The notes under the pieces: generated by a model
What the model was told of the DNA's origin: nothing
Database searches by the model: none
The model's input: only the letters and a program-made list of their open reading frames with translations
In this document: one piece after another, positions 34,117 to 44,991 of the stretch
Position numbering within the stretch: the first letter of the stretch is position 1
Layout: each line of letters starts with the position of its first letter
Made by a program: the position numbers and the translations under genes
NCBI GenBank assembly: GCA_903861075.1
Contig: CAIOSY010000009.1
Coordinates: 1 to 64,000, forward strand
Length of the DNA stretch: 64,000 nt
DNA from: an uncultured Nitrosomonadales bacterium
GTDB lineage: Bacteria > Pseudomonadota > Gammaproteobacteria > Burkholderiales > Gallionellaceae
Reading direction: 5' to 3'

Positions 34117-34958
34117 TGGATAAGCATATTCTGTCCAAAGCAGGCTCTTCAGGGATGAGCGCCTGGCTTAAAGCGACCATCGCAGCCGTTAAGCTGGTCG
34201 CGGCCGAAGAGATTATGCCGCGTTATCTTAAAGTGGCGCATCAGCATAAAATTGATGGCAGTCTTTGTACTGAGGCCGACATTGCCACGCAAACTGCGTT
34301 GATTAAAAAGCTGCAGGTAATTTGCAATGTGCCTGTGTTGGGTGAGGAAATGGCCGAGTCAGAGCAGCAGGCAATCTGGCAGTCGTCTCAAGACGGGTTG
34401 TGGTGTGTCGATCCGATAGACGGGACATCTAATTTTGTGCATGGATTGCCCTATTTTGCGGTCTCGGTTGCCTTGCTGCGCGGCGGGAAGAGCGTGTTGG
34501 GGGTGGTATATAATCCCGTGTTGGATGAGATGTTTGCCGCTGAGTTAGGTAAGGGCGTCTACCTGAACGGAGAAAAGCTTTGTACCCGCCTGTCCGGTGA
34601 GACCATGGCGCAGGCCTTGGCCAATGTTGACATGAAAAGATTGGATGTTGCGCTGGCCGCATCACTCGCGGCGCATCCGCCCTATGCCTCGCAGCGCAAC
34701 TTTGGTGCGAGTACGCTGGATTGGTGCTATACGGCGATGGGGCGTTATGACTTGTATCTGCATGGCGGACAAAAGCTGTGGGATTATGCGGCGGGTATGC
34801 TTATTTTTTCAGAAATGGGGGGATATGTCAGTTGCATCGACTCGGATGATTTTGCTGCGGGTGATGTCTGGCAGCGTTCCGTCATTGCTGCGTGCAATGA
34901 GACGCTGTTTAATGAATGGAAAGCCTGGATACGCGCTCAGCGTTTGTCTGAAAATTAA
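34116..34958 (+). CDS. inositol monophosphatase family protein
   Basis: Start reset to ATG 34116 (TGATG overlap); WCVDPIDGTSNFVHGLPYFAVSVAL, KLWDYAAGMLIFSEMGG. Confidence 0.9.
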   Translation: MDKHILSKAGSSGMSAWLKATIAAVKLVAAEEIMPRYLKVAHQHKIDGSLCTEADIATQTALIKKLQVICNVPVLGEEMAESEQQAIWQSSQDGLWCVDPIDGTSNFVHGLPYFAVSVALLRGGKSVLGVVYNPVLDEMFAAELGKGVYLNGEKLCTRLSGETMAQALANVDMKRLDVALAASLAAHPPYASQRNFGASTLDWCYTAMGRYDLYLHGGQKLWDYAAGMLIFSEMGGYVSCIDSDDFAAGDVWQRSVIAACNETLFNEWKAWIRAQRLSEN

Positions 34959-34967
34959 GGGAATGCC

Positions 34968-36341
34968 GTGAAAATATTGATATTGGGTGCGGGACAGGTT
35001 GGTTCTACCGTCGCTGAAAGTTTGGTGAGCGAAGCCAATGATATTACGGTGGTCGATTCGGACGCATCCAAGCTCGCTTTGTTGCAGGAACGATTGGATC
35101 TGCGTACCTTGACGGGCAATGCTTCTCATCCTTCTGTGCTGGAACGGGCAGGGATTGCAGATACGGATATGTTGCTGGCCGTAACACAAAGCGATGAAGT
35201 GAATATGGTAGCCTGTAAACTGGCATTCAGTCTTTATAACACCCCCACCCGTATTGCACGTATACGCTCCACGGATTTTCTGGCGCGACCGGAATTGTTC
35301 AATAAAGACAATTTTTGTGTGGATTTTTCGATTTGTCCCGAGCAAATTCTGACGGATTACATTAGTAAACTGATTGAGTTCCCGGAAGCCTTGCAAGTGC
35401 TGCGCTTCTCCCAGGGCAGGGCGTCTTTAGTGGCCGTTCGTGCGTTTAAAGGCGGTCCTTTGGTGGGAAATCCGCTGAGTATGTTGCATGATAATATGCC
35501 TCATATTGACGCGCGGGTTGCTGCTATTTTCCGTAAAGATGGCCCGTTGATCCCTAAAGGCGACACCGTCGTCGAAGAGGGGGACGAAATATTCTTTATA
35601 GCTGCGACCAATAATATCCGCAGTGTGCTCAAAGAAATGCGCCGTATGGATAAGCCTACCAAGCGTGTGATGATCGTCGGTGGTGGCAATATTGGTCGTC
35701 GTTTGGCGCAAGCCTTGGAGCATGATTATCAAGTCAAGCTGATTGAATACAACAAAAAATCGTGTGAAATGCTGGCTGAAGAATTGTCCAATACGCTTGT
35801 GCTCAATGGTGATGGCACCGATGAAAAACTCATGCAGCAGGAAAATGTCGGCGAGGTCGATGTGTTTTGTGCGCTGACCAATGATGACGAGAACAATATT
35901 ATGTCGGCCTTGCTGGCCAAACAAGGGGGGGCGCGTAAAGTCATCGCCTTGATTAATCGCAGTGCTTATGTAGATCTGGTGCAAGGCGGGAAAATTGATA
36001 TTGCCCTGTCGCCGGCACATGTCACGATAGGCTCTTTGTTAGCTTATGTGCGTCAGGGGGATGTGGCTGCGGTGCATTCGTTGCGCAGAGGTGCGGCGGA
36101 GGCGCTGGAGCTGGTCGCTCATGGTGATCGTAAATCTTCCGGCGTAGTGGGTCGGCGTATCGATGAAATTGATTTACCTAAGGGCGCGACTATCGGCGCC
36201 GTGGTGAGAGGCGAAGAAGTCATTATGGGTCACCATGATGTCGTTATTGAGAGCGAGGATCACGTCATCGTATTTGTGATCAATAAAGCGATGGTTAAAA
36301 AAGTTGAGAAACTTTTTTTTGTTAACATTGGATTCTTCTAA
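34968..36341 (+). CDS. trkA: Trk system potassium transporter TrkA
   Basis: MKILILGAGQVGSTVAESLVSEANDITVVD; second RCK domain VMIVGGGNIGRRLAQ. Confidence 0.95.
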   Translation: MKILILGAGQVGSTVAESLVSEANDITVVDSDASKLALLQERLDLRTLTGNASHPSVLERAGIADTDMLLAVTQSDEVNMVACKLAFSLYNTPTRIARIRSTDFLARPELFNKDNFCVDFSICPEQILTDYISKLIEFPEALQVLRFSQGRASLVAVRAFKGGPLVGNPLSMLHDNMPHIDARVAAIFRKDGPLIPKGDTVVEEGDEIFFIAATNNIRSVLKEMRRMDKPTKRVMIVGGGNIGRRLAQALEHDYQVKLIEYNKKSCEMLAEELSNTLVLNGDGTDEKLMQQENVGEVDVFCALTNDDENNIMSALLAKQGGARKVIALINRSAYVDLVQGGKIDIALSPAHVTIGSLLAYVRQGDVAAVHSLRRGAAEALELVAHGDRKSSGVVGRRIDEIDLPKGATIGAVVRGEEVIMGHHDVVIESEDHVIVFVINKAMVKKVEKLFFVNIGFF

Positions 36342-37801
36342 TGCGACGTGCACTTACCGTTATTCATGCGTTAGGATTGATGCTGGCCGTATTTAGCCTG
36401 GCGTATTTGATGCCCATATTGACAGCGCTGATTGAGGGTCAGATGGCGGTGCTGCAGGATTTTTTATTGGCGATGTTGTGGACCCTGGTTTCCGGTATTT
36501 TGATGTGGATGCTGACGCGTCGCTATAAGGGGGAGTTGTCAATCCGTCATGGTTATTTGCTGGTCGTGGCGATGTGGACGGCGATGCCGGCGGTCGCAAC
36601 GCTGCCCTTGTTGTTGGTGTTGCCCGATTTGTCCTTTACCGATGCCTATTTTGAAACGATGTCGGGATTGACAACCACGGGTGCAACGGTATTGGTTGGT
36701 CTCGATACGCTTCCTTCTGCACTCAACATCTGGCGGCATGAGCTAAACTGGCTGGGCGGTATGGGTATTATTGTGCTGGCGGTAGCGGTTCTTCCTTTAC
36801 TGGGTATTGGTGGACGCCAGTTGTTTAAAGCTGAAACACCAGGCCCTATGAAAGATTCGGCGTTGACGCCGCGCATCACAGAAACTGCGCGTAATCTCTG
36901 GTTGGTCTACGGGGGAATTACGATTGCGTGTATCGCAGCGCTGAAATGGGTAGGCATGAGTTGGCTGGATGCAATCTGTCATGCCTTTGCGGTAATGGGT
37001 CTGGGTGGTTTTTCGACTCATGATGCTAGTGTAGGTTATTTCAATTCTCCTGCCATTGAGGCTGTACTGATCGTATTCATGTTGCTTGCCTCGATGAATT
37101 TTGCGACACACTTTCTGGCTATACGCGCCAAAAGTCTCAGGCCTTACCGGCTTGATGTGGAGGGACTGTCCACTTTAGGATTGATATTGCTCAGTTGCAT
37201 TGCTATTGCAGGCTTTCTTTGGTGGCAGGGTGTTTATCCCGGTTTTTTAACGGCGCTGCGCCATGCCAGTTTTAACCTGGTGTCGCTGGCTACGGATTGT
37301 GGATTTGCCAGTGTTGATTTTAATCAGTGGCCGATTTTTGCACCGTTGTGGATGTTGTTTCTGAGTTGTATCGCAGCAAGTTCCGGGTCCACAGGGGGCG
37401 GGATTAAAATGGTACGCACGCTGGTTTTGGTTAAGCAGGCGGGACGGGAGTTCGTTAAGTTACTGCATCCTGCGGCAATAAATCAGATGAAAATTGGCGG
37501 TCATGTTATTCCAAATACCGTCGTGTTTTCAGTGCTGGGTTTTATCTTTTTATATTTTATGAGCGTGGCTACGCTCACTTTCACGCTGCTCATCAGCGGC
37601 CTTGATTTTATTTCCGCTTTTTCGGCCATTATTGCCTGTATTAATAATGCAGGCCCCGGTCTTGGGGTGGTGGGGCCGGCCAGCAATTTTGGTGTATTGA
37701 GCGATTTTCAGACGTGGACTTGTACGATAGCGATGCTTATAGGTAGGCTGGAAATCTTCACTGTGCTGATTTTGTTTACCCCCCAGTTCTGGCGGCGTTA
37801 A
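36341..37801 (+). CDS. trkH: Trk/Ktr potassium uptake membrane subunit TrkH
   Basis: SGLTTTGATVL, MGLGGFSTHDAS, SSGSTGGGIKMVR, NNAGPGLG. Confidence 0.94.
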   Translation: MRRALTVIHALGLMLAVFSLAYLMPILTALIEGQMAVLQDFLLAMLWTLVSGILMWMLTRRYKGELSIRHGYLLVVAMWTAMPAVATLPLLLVLPDLSFTDAYFETMSGLTTTGATVLVGLDTLPSALNIWRHELNWLGGMGIIVLAVAVLPLLGIGGRQLFKAETPGPMKDSALTPRITETARNLWLVYGGITIACIAALKWVGMSWLDAICHAFAVMGLGGFSTHDASVGYFNSPAIEAVLIVFMLLASMNFATHFLAIRAKSLRPYRLDVEGLSTLGLILLSCIAIAGFLWWQGVYPGFLTALRHASFNLVSLATDCGFASVDFNQWPIFAPLWMLFLSCIAASSGSTGGGIKMVRTLVLVKQAGREFVKLLHPAAINQMKIGGHVIPNTVVFSVLGFIFLYFMSVATLTFTLLISGLDFISAFSAIIACINNAGPGLGVVGPASNFGVLSDFQTWTCTIAMLIGRLEIFTVLILFTPQFWRR

Positions 37802-37878
37802 CAGTCTGTACCAGATGCAACGTTTAATATGCGATGCTTTGAATTGTGTTGCCTCACTTAGCCAGCTACAATAAGCCT

Positions 37879-38439
37879 ATGTCTAAATTCGATCTTACTC
37901 ACCATTTCCTGATTGCCATGCCTGCCATGCAAGAAGGTTTTTTTGCCGGCACACTGACTTATATCTGTGAGCATGATGAAAATGGCGCGCTTGGCATTGT
38001 CGTCAATCGCCCTATCAGCCTGACACTGTCGGATATGTTCAATCAAATCAATATTCCTCTGGATAATCCACAGCTCGTCAATAGACCTGTGTATGTGGGC
38101 GGTCCAGTGCAAGTTGAGCGCGGCTTTGTGCTGCACGATACCCGGCAGGATTGGCAATCTACCTTACGGATTACCGATCAGCTGGCACTGACGACGTCCA
38201 AAGATATTCTTGAGGCTATTTCTGAAGGTAGAGGGCCTGCGAACTTACTTGTGACACTGGGTTACTCAGGTTGGGAGCCCGGTCAGTTGGAACACGAGAT
38301 TAACGAGAATATCTGGCTCACTGTGCCGGCTACGGAGCATATTTTATTTCACTTGCCCGCAGAAGAGCGACTCGGTGCTGCCATGGCATTGCTGGGAGTA
38401 AGTTATTCGATGCTGGTTGAAGATGCCGGTCATGCGTGA
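37879..38439 (+). CDS. yqgE: YqgE/AlgH family protein
   Basis: Start reset to ATG 37879 (MSKFDLTHHFLIAMPAM); NGALGIVVNRP, VYVGGPVQVERGFVLH. Confidence 0.93.
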   Translation: MSKFDLTHHFLIAMPAMQEGFFAGTLTYICEHDENGALGIVVNRPISLTLSDMFNQINIPLDNPQLVNRPVYVGGPVQVERGFVLHDTRQDWQSTLRITDQLALTTSKDILEAISEGRGPANLLVTLGYSGWEPGQLEHEINENIWLTVPATEHILFHLPAEERLGAAMALLGVSYSMLVEDAGHA

Positions 38440-38932
38440 AGCGGCAGGATCGCTCGTTAATTCTGTCGTTGGAACGCTGCTCGCTTTTGATTTTGGTACG
38501 CAACGCATAGGTGTGGCTGTCGGTAATACATTTTCATCCAGCGCCGAGCCGCTGATCACCATCTCCGAAGAAAAAAATGAGCTGCGCTTCGCGGCTATTA
38601 GTGCACTGGTGCAAGCGTGGCAACCCTGTGCGTTAGTGGTTGGCTTGCCTTGCAGCGATGACGGTACGCAGCATGAATTGACGGCGTTGTGTCAGCGTTT
38701 TGCCAAGCGATTGCACGGTCGATATGGTCTGACGACCTTGCTGGTCGATGAGCGCTACTCGTCGCTGGCCGCCAGCGAACAACTCAATAAACAAGGCATA
38801 CGCGGGCGGGGGCAAAAAATTTTGCTCGACCAGTATGCCGCACAACAAATTTTGCAGGCCTATTTTGATGAACCCGCCGCCTGCGTTGTCGTCAATGCTG
38901 ATAGAGGTATCCATGAAAAATCCGCAGCTTAA
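38432..38932 (+). CDS. yqgF: Holliday junction resolvase-like YqgF (pre-16S rRNA nuclease)
   Basis: [37 protein letters not shown]; exact start uncertain (ORF opens at 38417). Confidence 0.9.
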   Translation: MREAAGSLVNSVVGTLLAFDFGTQRIGVAVGNTFSSSAEPLITISEEKNELRFAAISALVQAWQPCALVVGLPCSDDGTQHELTALCQRFAKRLHGRYGLTTLLVDERYSSLAASEQLNKQGIRGRGQKILLDQYAAQQILQAYFDEPAACVVVNADRGIHEKSAA

Positions 38933-39869
38933 TAAACACGGCGAACTCCAGCATTTACTCACCACGGAAGGATTGCCGGTGCGCATCATGCGCGACATAC
39001 TCGACCGTGCAGCGGGTTTTTTAGATCTGGATGAAGGCCGCGAAATCAAGAAAGTGCCTTTGCTGCATGGCAAGTCGGTGTTTAATGTGTTCTTCGAGAA
39101 CAGCACCCGCACCCGCACCACCTTTGAAATCGCTGCCAAGCGCTTGTCGGCGGACGTGGTCAATCTGAATATCGGCTCGTCCTCCACCAGTAAGGGTGAA
39201 ACGCTGCTCGATACAGTCGATAATCTGTGCGCGATGCATGCCGATATGTTCGTGGTGCGCCATTCACAAAGCGGTGCGGCGCATCTGATTGCACGCCATG
39301 TGGCACCGGAAATTCACGTCATCAATGCCGGAGACGGGCGTCATGCGCATCCGACGCAAGCTTTGCTCGATATGTTTACCATCCGTCATTACAAGAAGGA
39401 ATTTCACAATTTGCGCGTGGCGATAGTTGGGGACGTGTTGCATTCGCGGGTGGCGCGCTCGCAAATTCATGCGCTGACGACCTTAGGGGTGCCGGAAGTG
39501 CGCGTGATTGCGCCCAAAACCTTGCTGCCTACCATGGTGGAAAATCTGGGCGTGCAGGTGTATCACGACATGGCGAAGGGTTTAAAAGACGTCGATGTGG
39601 TGTTGATGTTGCGCTTGCAAAATGAACGTATGCAGGGTGCGGCGCTGCCATCCGGTCAGGAATACTTTAAAAATTACGGGCTGACCGAAGAGAAGCTGGC
39701 CTATGCCCGTCCGGATGCCATCGTCATGCACCCGGGCCCTATGAATCGCGGTATTGAAATTGATTCTCGCGTCGCCGATGGTTTGCAATCGGTGATTCTG
39801 TCGCAAGTGACCTTCGGTATCGCGGTGCGCATGGCGGTGATGAGTACCCTGGCCGGGAGCAATAAATGA
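38913..39869 (+). CDS. pyrB: aspartate carbamoyltransferase catalytic subunit
   Basis: Start reset to ATG 38913; [40 protein letters not shown]. Confidence 0.96.
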   Translation: MKNPQLNKHGELQHLLTTEGLPVRIMRDILDRAAGFLDLDEGREIKKVPLLHGKSVFNVFFENSTRTRTTFEIAAKRLSADVVNLNIGSSSTSKGETLLDTVDNLCAMHADMFVVRHSQSGAAHLIARHVAPEIHVINAGDGRHAHPTQALLDMFTIRHYKKEFHNLRVAIVGDVLHSRVARSQIHALTTLGVPEVRVIAPKTLLPTMVENLGVQVYHDMAKGLKDVDVVLMLRLQNERMQGAALPSGQEYFKNYGLTEEKLAYARPDAIVMHPGPMNRGIEIDSRVADGLQSVILSQVTFGIAVRMAVMSTLAGSNK

Positions 39870-41140
39870 ATATCCATATCAAAAATGGTCGATTGATCGA
39901 CCCGAGAAACAACCTCGATGCGCAATTGGATGTGTTCATCATAGATCAATACATCGCGGCAATCGGCAATGCCCCTGCGGGATTTAAAGCCGCCGAGGTG
40001 ATAGACGCGACTGGTCTGATTGTCTGTCCGGGTCTGATTGATCTGGCGGCGCGCCTGCGTGAACCGGGGTTTGAATATATGGCCACACTCGAATCCGAAA
40101 TGGATGCGGCCGTTGCCGGTGGTATCACCAGTCTGGCTTGTCCGCCTGACACAGATCCGCCGCTGGATGAGCCGGGTTTAGTGGAAATGTTAAAGCATCG
40201 CGCTAAAAATCTTCATCAGGCGCGCCTTTATCCGGTCGCGGCACTGACCACGGGCCTGATGGGAAAAGAACTGACCGAAATGGCGGAGCTGGTTGATGCG
40301 GGTTGTGTGGCCTTCAGTCAGGCGGATGCGCCACTCACCGATACCCGTGTGCTTTATCGTGCGATGCAATATGCTGCAACATTTGGTTATTCGGTATGGT
40401 TGCGGCCCCAGGATAGTTATTTGTCCAAAGATGGCGTGGCGCACGATGGTGAAGTTGCGACGCGCTGCGGTCTGCCGGCGATTCCTGTGTGTGCCGAAAC
40501 CATTGCACTCTCCACCATGTTGATGCTGGCAAAGGAAACGGGTGTGAAGCTGCATATTTGCCGCGTTTCCAGCGCAGCCGGTGTGGAGATGATTCGGACA
40601 GCTCGTCAGCAGGGGCTTGCGGTGAGCTGTGATGTCTCGATGAATCATGTGCATTTGTCTGAAATGGATATAGGTTTTTTTGATCCCAATTGCCGTTTGA
40701 CGCCACCGTTGCGCAGTCTGCGTGATAAAGCCGCGTTGCGTGCCGGATTGCTGGACGGCACGATAGATGCAATTTGTTCGAATCATGCGCCGGTGGACGA
40801 AGATGCCAAACAATTGCCTTTCGCTGAAGCCGAATCGGGTGCAACGGGGTTGGAATTGCTGTTGCCGCTGCTTTTGAAATGGGCGGAGCAGGATAAAGTC
40901 TCGCTGGCCGGGGCGCTATCGCGTGTTACGGCGCAGCCGGCACAGATCCTGGGTTTAGATGCGGGGCATTTGAGTGTGGGGGCGCTGGCTGATGTCTGTG
41001 TCTTCGATCCGGAAAAGTACTGGAAAGTAGAGGCTTCTGCGCTGAAAAGCCAGGGGAAAAATACTCCCTTTACCGGGCACGAAGTGCAAGGACGTGTACG
41101 CTACACGCTGGTTGATGGCAAGATTGTGTATGCAAATTAG
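39866..41140 (+). CDS. dihydroorotase homologue, predicted catalytically inactive (PyrC')
   Basis: Dihydroorotase-like full length, but metal motif DxHxHxR is DLAARLR and the late DHAP motif is NHAP. Confidence 0.88.
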   Translation: MNIHIKNGRLIDPRNNLDAQLDVFIIDQYIAAIGNAPAGFKAAEVIDATGLIVCPGLIDLAARLREPGFEYMATLESEMDAAVAGGITSLACPPDTDPPLDEPGLVEMLKHRAKNLHQARLYPVAALTTGLMGKELTEMAELVDAGCVAFSQADAPLTDTRVLYRAMQYAATFGYSVWLRPQDSYLSKDGVAHDGEVATRCGLPAIPVCAETIALSTMLMLAKETGVKLHICRVSSAAGVEMIRTARQQGLAVSCDVSMNHVHLSEMDIGFFDPNCRLTPPLRSLRDKAALRAGLLDGTIDAICSNHAPVDEDAKQLPFAEAESGATGLELLLPLLLKWAEQDKVSLAGALSRVTAQPAQILGLDAGHLSVGALADVCVFDPEKYWKVEASALKSQGKNTPFTGHEVQGRVRYTLVDGKIVYAN

Positions 41141-41180
41141 GACTGAAACGACAAGGTGCGGATAGTGAAGGGCAGAAAGT

Positions 41181-41690
41181 ATGGCTAGTTATGTTGATGA
41201 CAATCTTATTCAGGGCGAAAAAGTAAATTACGCTACGCATCCGCACTGGATTATTTTTGTGTCGATGAGAGCGTTGTTAACCTTGTTCATTGCGCCTTTT
41301 ATCGAGATGTACGCCAGCGAATATGCGATCACCAATCGGCGGGTGATTGTGAAAGTCGGGTTGATTTCCAGACGCACGCTGGAGATGAATCTTTCCAAGA
41401 TTGAATCAATAAAAGTCGATCAGAGCATCTTCGGCAGAATTTTGGGTTATGGTGATATTGTGATTGTAGGCTCCGGAGGGACAAGTGAAGCGTTTGATAC
41501 GATTGCCGCACCGCTCGAGTTTCGTCGTCAATACCAGCAAGCTTTGTATCAGATGTCCGAACCGTTCAGCAATAACGCATCGCAAGCAACGCCCCAGTCA
41601 GATACGCTTTTTTGTATGTCATGTGGCGCAAAATTAAGTGAAAATGCCGCTTTTTGTGCATCGTGTGGCGAAAAGGTCGTGATGTCGTGA
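41181..41690 (+). CDS. bacterial PH-domain protein with C-terminal zinc ribbon
   Basis: YAITNRRVIVKVGLISRRTLEMNLSKIESIKVDQSIFGRILGYGDIVIVGSGG (bPH_2-like) and CMSCGAKLSENAAFCASCGEKV. Confidence 0.8.
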   Translation: MASYVDDNLIQGEKVNYATHPHWIIFVSMRALLTLFIAPFIEMYASEYAITNRRVIVKVGLISRRTLEMNLSKIESIKVDQSIFGRILGYGDIVIVGSGGTSEAFDTIAAPLEFRRQYQQALYQMSEPFSNNASQATPQSDTLFCMSCGAKLSENAAFCASCGEKVVMS

Positions 41691-41837
41691 TTGCCAAATC
41701 ACCCACCTTAAAAAGGCACCATTGTGTATGCCTCCCATTGCGACGTTTCTGGTCTTTAAGTTAGGCGGGCGTTGAGTGTCAGTCATTCCATAGTAAAATA
41801 TAAATTGCTTTCCTACTGAATTTCACCTGGCTTATTT

Positions 41838-43895
41838 ATGAATCCATTGCTCGACTTTTCCGGTCTGCCGCGTTTCGCACAGATCCAACCTGAACATGTT
41901 GCACCGGCGATTGATGCGTTGTTGACGGATTGCCGCGAACTAATCGCGGATTTGTTGGCCGATAGCCGCCCGCCTACCTGGCAGAATTTTGTCGCTCCTA
42001 TGGAAGATGCGCATGAACGTCTGTCGCGTGCTTGGGGGCCGGTAGGTCATTTGAATGCAGTGATGAATTCACCGGAATTGCGCGAGGCTTACAATGCCAC
42101 GCTGCCTGCGATGACACAGTATTATGCAGAGCTTGGTCAGAATCTGGATTTGTTCAATAAATTCAAATTATTGCGCAGCAGCGTCGAATTTTTAACTTTG
42201 AGCGCGACCCGTCAGAAAATCATCGAAAATGAGTTGCGCGATTTTCGTCTGGGTGGCGCTGAATTGCCGGAAGCGAAGAAGTTGCGTTATTTGGCTATTC
42301 AGGAGAAGCAATCGGAATTGTCGTCGCGGTTTTCCGATAATTTGCTCGACGCCACCAATGATTTTACTTTGCTCATCGAAAATAAGGATGAATTGGGTGG
42401 TTTGCCCAACGATGTGTTGCAAACGGCGCAAGAGGCGGCGACGGAAGCTGAAAAAACCGGCTGGTTATTTACCTTGAAAGCGCCTTCCTATATGCCGGTA
42501 ATGCAATTTTCCGACAATCGTGCGTTACGGGAAAAAATGTATCGTGCCTATGCGATGCGCGCCTCGGAATTTGGTAATCCTGAGTGGGATAATTCAACGC
42601 TGATGGAGGAAATTGTACAGTTGCGCAGTGAAGAGTCGCGTTTGCTGGGCTTCGCCAATTATGCTGAATTATCGCTGGCTGCCAAAATGGCCGAAACACC
42701 CGGGCAAGTCGTCGATTTTATGCGCGAGTTGGCAAAACGTGCCCGCCCTTATGCTGAAAAGGATTTGGGTGAACTACGTGAATTTGCAACGCAACAAATT
42801 GGGCTTGCTGAATTGCATTCCTGGGATGTTAGCTATGCCAGTGAGAAGTTGCGCGAGCAGCGTTATGCTTTCTCTGAACAGGAAGTGAAAGAATACTTCC
42901 CTGAAGATGCCGTGTTGAAAGGCTTGTTCAGTTTGGTTGAAACTTTATATGACCTGCGTATTGTTGCGTCTATCGCGCCAGTGTGGCATGAGAGTGTGCG
43001 TTTTTTCGATATTCGCGACGCACAAGGTTTGCTGATAGGACAGTTTTATTTTGACCTGTATGCCAGAGCGAGTAAACGGGGTGGGGCCTGGATGGATGAT
43101 GTGATCACCCGTCGTCGCGTCGATGCGCTGATTCAAACGCCCGTTGCCTATATGAACTGCAATTTCGCTGCCCCTGTTGGCGATAAGCCTGCCATGTTTA
43201 CGCACGACGATGTTATTACCTTGTTCCACGAATTTGGTCATGGCTTGCATCATCTGCTTACCGAAGTGGAAGATTTGGGTGTGTCCGGCATTAATGGCGT
43301 GGAATGGGATGCTGTCGAGCTTCCTAGTCAGTTTATGGAAAATTACTGCTGGGAGTGGGACGTGTTGTGCGATATGACCCGCCATGTTGATAGCGGCGCA
43401 TCATTGCCGCGAGCGCTGTTTGATAAAATGCTGGCGGCAAAGAATTTTCAAAGCGGCTTGCAAAACTTGCGTCAAATTGAGTTTGCTTTGTTTGATATGT
43501 TGATGCACAGTGATTTTGATACGGATGGCAATAAATCAATTTTGCAGTTGCTCGATGAAGTGCGCCGCGAGGTCGCCGTACTTATTCCGCCTGAATATAA
43601 TCGCTTTCCGCATAGTTTTTCACATATTTTTGCCGGTGGTTATGGTGCCGGTTACTACAGCTATAAATGGGCGGAAGTATTGTCGTCGGATGCCTACAGC
43701 CTGTTCGAGGAACAAGGTGTACTCAATCCTGCAGTCGGTGCACGGTTTAGAGCCGAAATATTAGCGGTTGGCGGTTCTCGCCCTGCCATGCAGTCGTTCT
43801 CCGCTTTCAGGGGACGTGAGCCTGCCATCGACGCGTTGTTGCGCCATAATGGTTTGGCTGAAGCGCCTGACGATGATCGCGGGCCGTCAGCATGA
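41838..43895 (+). CDS. prlC: oligopeptidase A (M3 family)
   Basis: TLFHEFGHGLHHLLTEVEDLGVSGINGVEWDAVELPSQFMENYCWE. Confidence 0.95.
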   Translation: MNPLLDFSGLPRFAQIQPEHVAPAIDALLTDCRELIADLLADSRPPTWQNFVAPMEDAHERLSRAWGPVGHLNAVMNSPELREAYNATLPAMTQYYAELGQNLDLFNKFKLLRSSVEFLTLSATRQKIIENELRDFRLGGAELPEAKKLRYLAIQEKQSELSSRFSDNLLDATNDFTLLIENKDELGGLPNDVLQTAQEAATEAEKTGWLFTLKAPSYMPVMQFSDNRALREKMYRAYAMRASEFGNPEWDNSTLMEEIVQLRSEESRLLGFANYAELSLAAKMAETPGQVVDFMRELAKRARPYAEKDLGELREFATQQIGLAELHSWDVSYASEKLREQRYAFSEQEVKEYFPEDAVLKGLFSLVETLYDLRIVASIAPVWHESVRFFDIRDAQGLLIGQFYFDLYARASKRGGAWMDDVITRRRVDALIQTPVAYMNCNFAAPVGDKPAMFTHDDVITLFHEFGHGLHHLLTEVEDLGVSGINGVEWDAVELPSQFMENYCWEWDVLCDMTRHVDSGASLPRALFDKMLAAKNFQSGLQNLRQIEFALFDMLMHSDFDTDGNKSILQLLDEVRREVAVLIPPEYNRFPHSFSHIFAGGYGAGYYSYKWAEVLSSDAYSLFEEQGVLNPAVGARFRAEILAVGGSRPAMQSFSAFRGREPAIDALLRHNGLAEAPDDDRGPSA

Positions 43896-43924
43896 ATACC
43901 GCTCCTGTATAATTGCGCTCATAC

Positions 43925-43970
43925 ACCCGCCATGCCTCTCAATGATGCACACTTTGGCGGGTCTTTTGTT
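43925..43970 (+). terminator. intrinsic terminator after prlC
   Basis: ACCCGCCA ... TGGCGGGT with 22-nt loop then CTTTTGTTT. Confidence 0.55.
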
Positions 43971-44228
43971 TCAGGATGCCCGCAATGACAACTGAACCTA
44001 GCAATTTCGCCATGCGGCTTCATGTTGAGTTCTCGACGTATTCAAGCAAAAGATTACCGCTGACTGGCTGGAAGATTTTTAGATTTTGCATAATGGTGAA
44101 ATATATATCGGCATTTTTGGATAGATGCCACACATGAACTGCAATGACTGCGCAATTACCCCACAATACGCCCCACGAAATAGAATGACAGAAATGAATA
44201 TCAATATAATCAAATGGATTTGCAATAT

Positions 44229-44990
44229 ATGAAACTTGCGACCTGGAACGTTAATTCGTTAAAAGTGAGATTGCCGCAGGTGCTAGACTGGCTGGCCGCT
44301 AATCCGATCGACGTGCTGTGTTTGCAGGAAACTAAACAGCAGGATGCCGACTTTCCCGACACTGAGCTGGCGGCAGCCGGTTATCACAGCGTGTTTATCG
44401 GCCAGAAAACCTACAACGGCGTGGCGATTTTAAGCCGTGTACCGGCTACGGATGTGCAAACGGGTATTCCTGATTATGTGGATGAGCAAAAGCGCGTGAT
44501 TGCCGCCACTTTCGGCGATATGCGTGTCATCTGTGTATATATTCCTAATGGTCAGAGCATAGATTCCGACAAATATCAGTACAAGCTTGGCTGGCTGGCC
44601 GCTTTGCATGGCTGGTTAAAAGAAGAGCGGGTGCGCTATCCTAAGCTCGTGCTGCTGGGCGACTACAATATCGCACCGGAAGATCGTGATGTGCATGATC
44701 CGGCCGCTTGGGTCGGTAATGTGCTGGTCAGTGAGCCTGAACGCGACGCCTTCAAAGCCCTGCTGGCACTGGGGTTGACGGATAGTTACCGCTTATTCGA
44801 GCAAGCCGATAAAACTTTCAGCTGGTGGGATTACCGCATGATGGGGTTTCGCCGAAATCTAGGCATGCGCATCGATCATATTTTGATCAGTTCACCGCTG
44901 GTGGCGCAATGCAAAAGCTGCGTGATCGACAAAGCACCGCGTAAACTTGAGCGCCCGTCTGATCACACGCCGGTGGTGATTGAACTGTAG
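44229..44990 (+). CDS. xthA: exodeoxyribonuclease III
   Basis: MKLATWNVNSLKVRLPQVLDWL, LCLQETKQQD, GDYNIAPEDRDV, LGMRIDHIL, PSDHTPVV. Confidence 0.94.
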   Translation: MKLATWNVNSLKVRLPQVLDWLAANPIDVLCLQETKQQDADFPDTELAAAGYHSVFIGQKTYNGVAILSRVPATDVQTGIPDYVDEQKRVIAATFGDMRVICVYIPNGQSIDSDKYQYKLGWLAALHGWLKEERVRYPKLVLLGDYNIAPEDRDVHDPAAWVGNVLVSEPERDAFKALLALGLTDSYRLFEQADKTFSWWDYRMMGFRRNLGMRIDHILISSPLVAQCKSCVIDKAPRKLERPSDHTPVVIEL

Positions 44991-44991
44991 A

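Noticed and set aside
43977-44200. Possible degenerate gene between prlC and xthA (MTTEPSNFAMRLHVEFSTYSSKRLPLTG...; alternative frame VLDVFKQKITADWLEDF*)
   Set aside because: No family could be recognised and frames are broken; could be a remnant but not supportable without a search.
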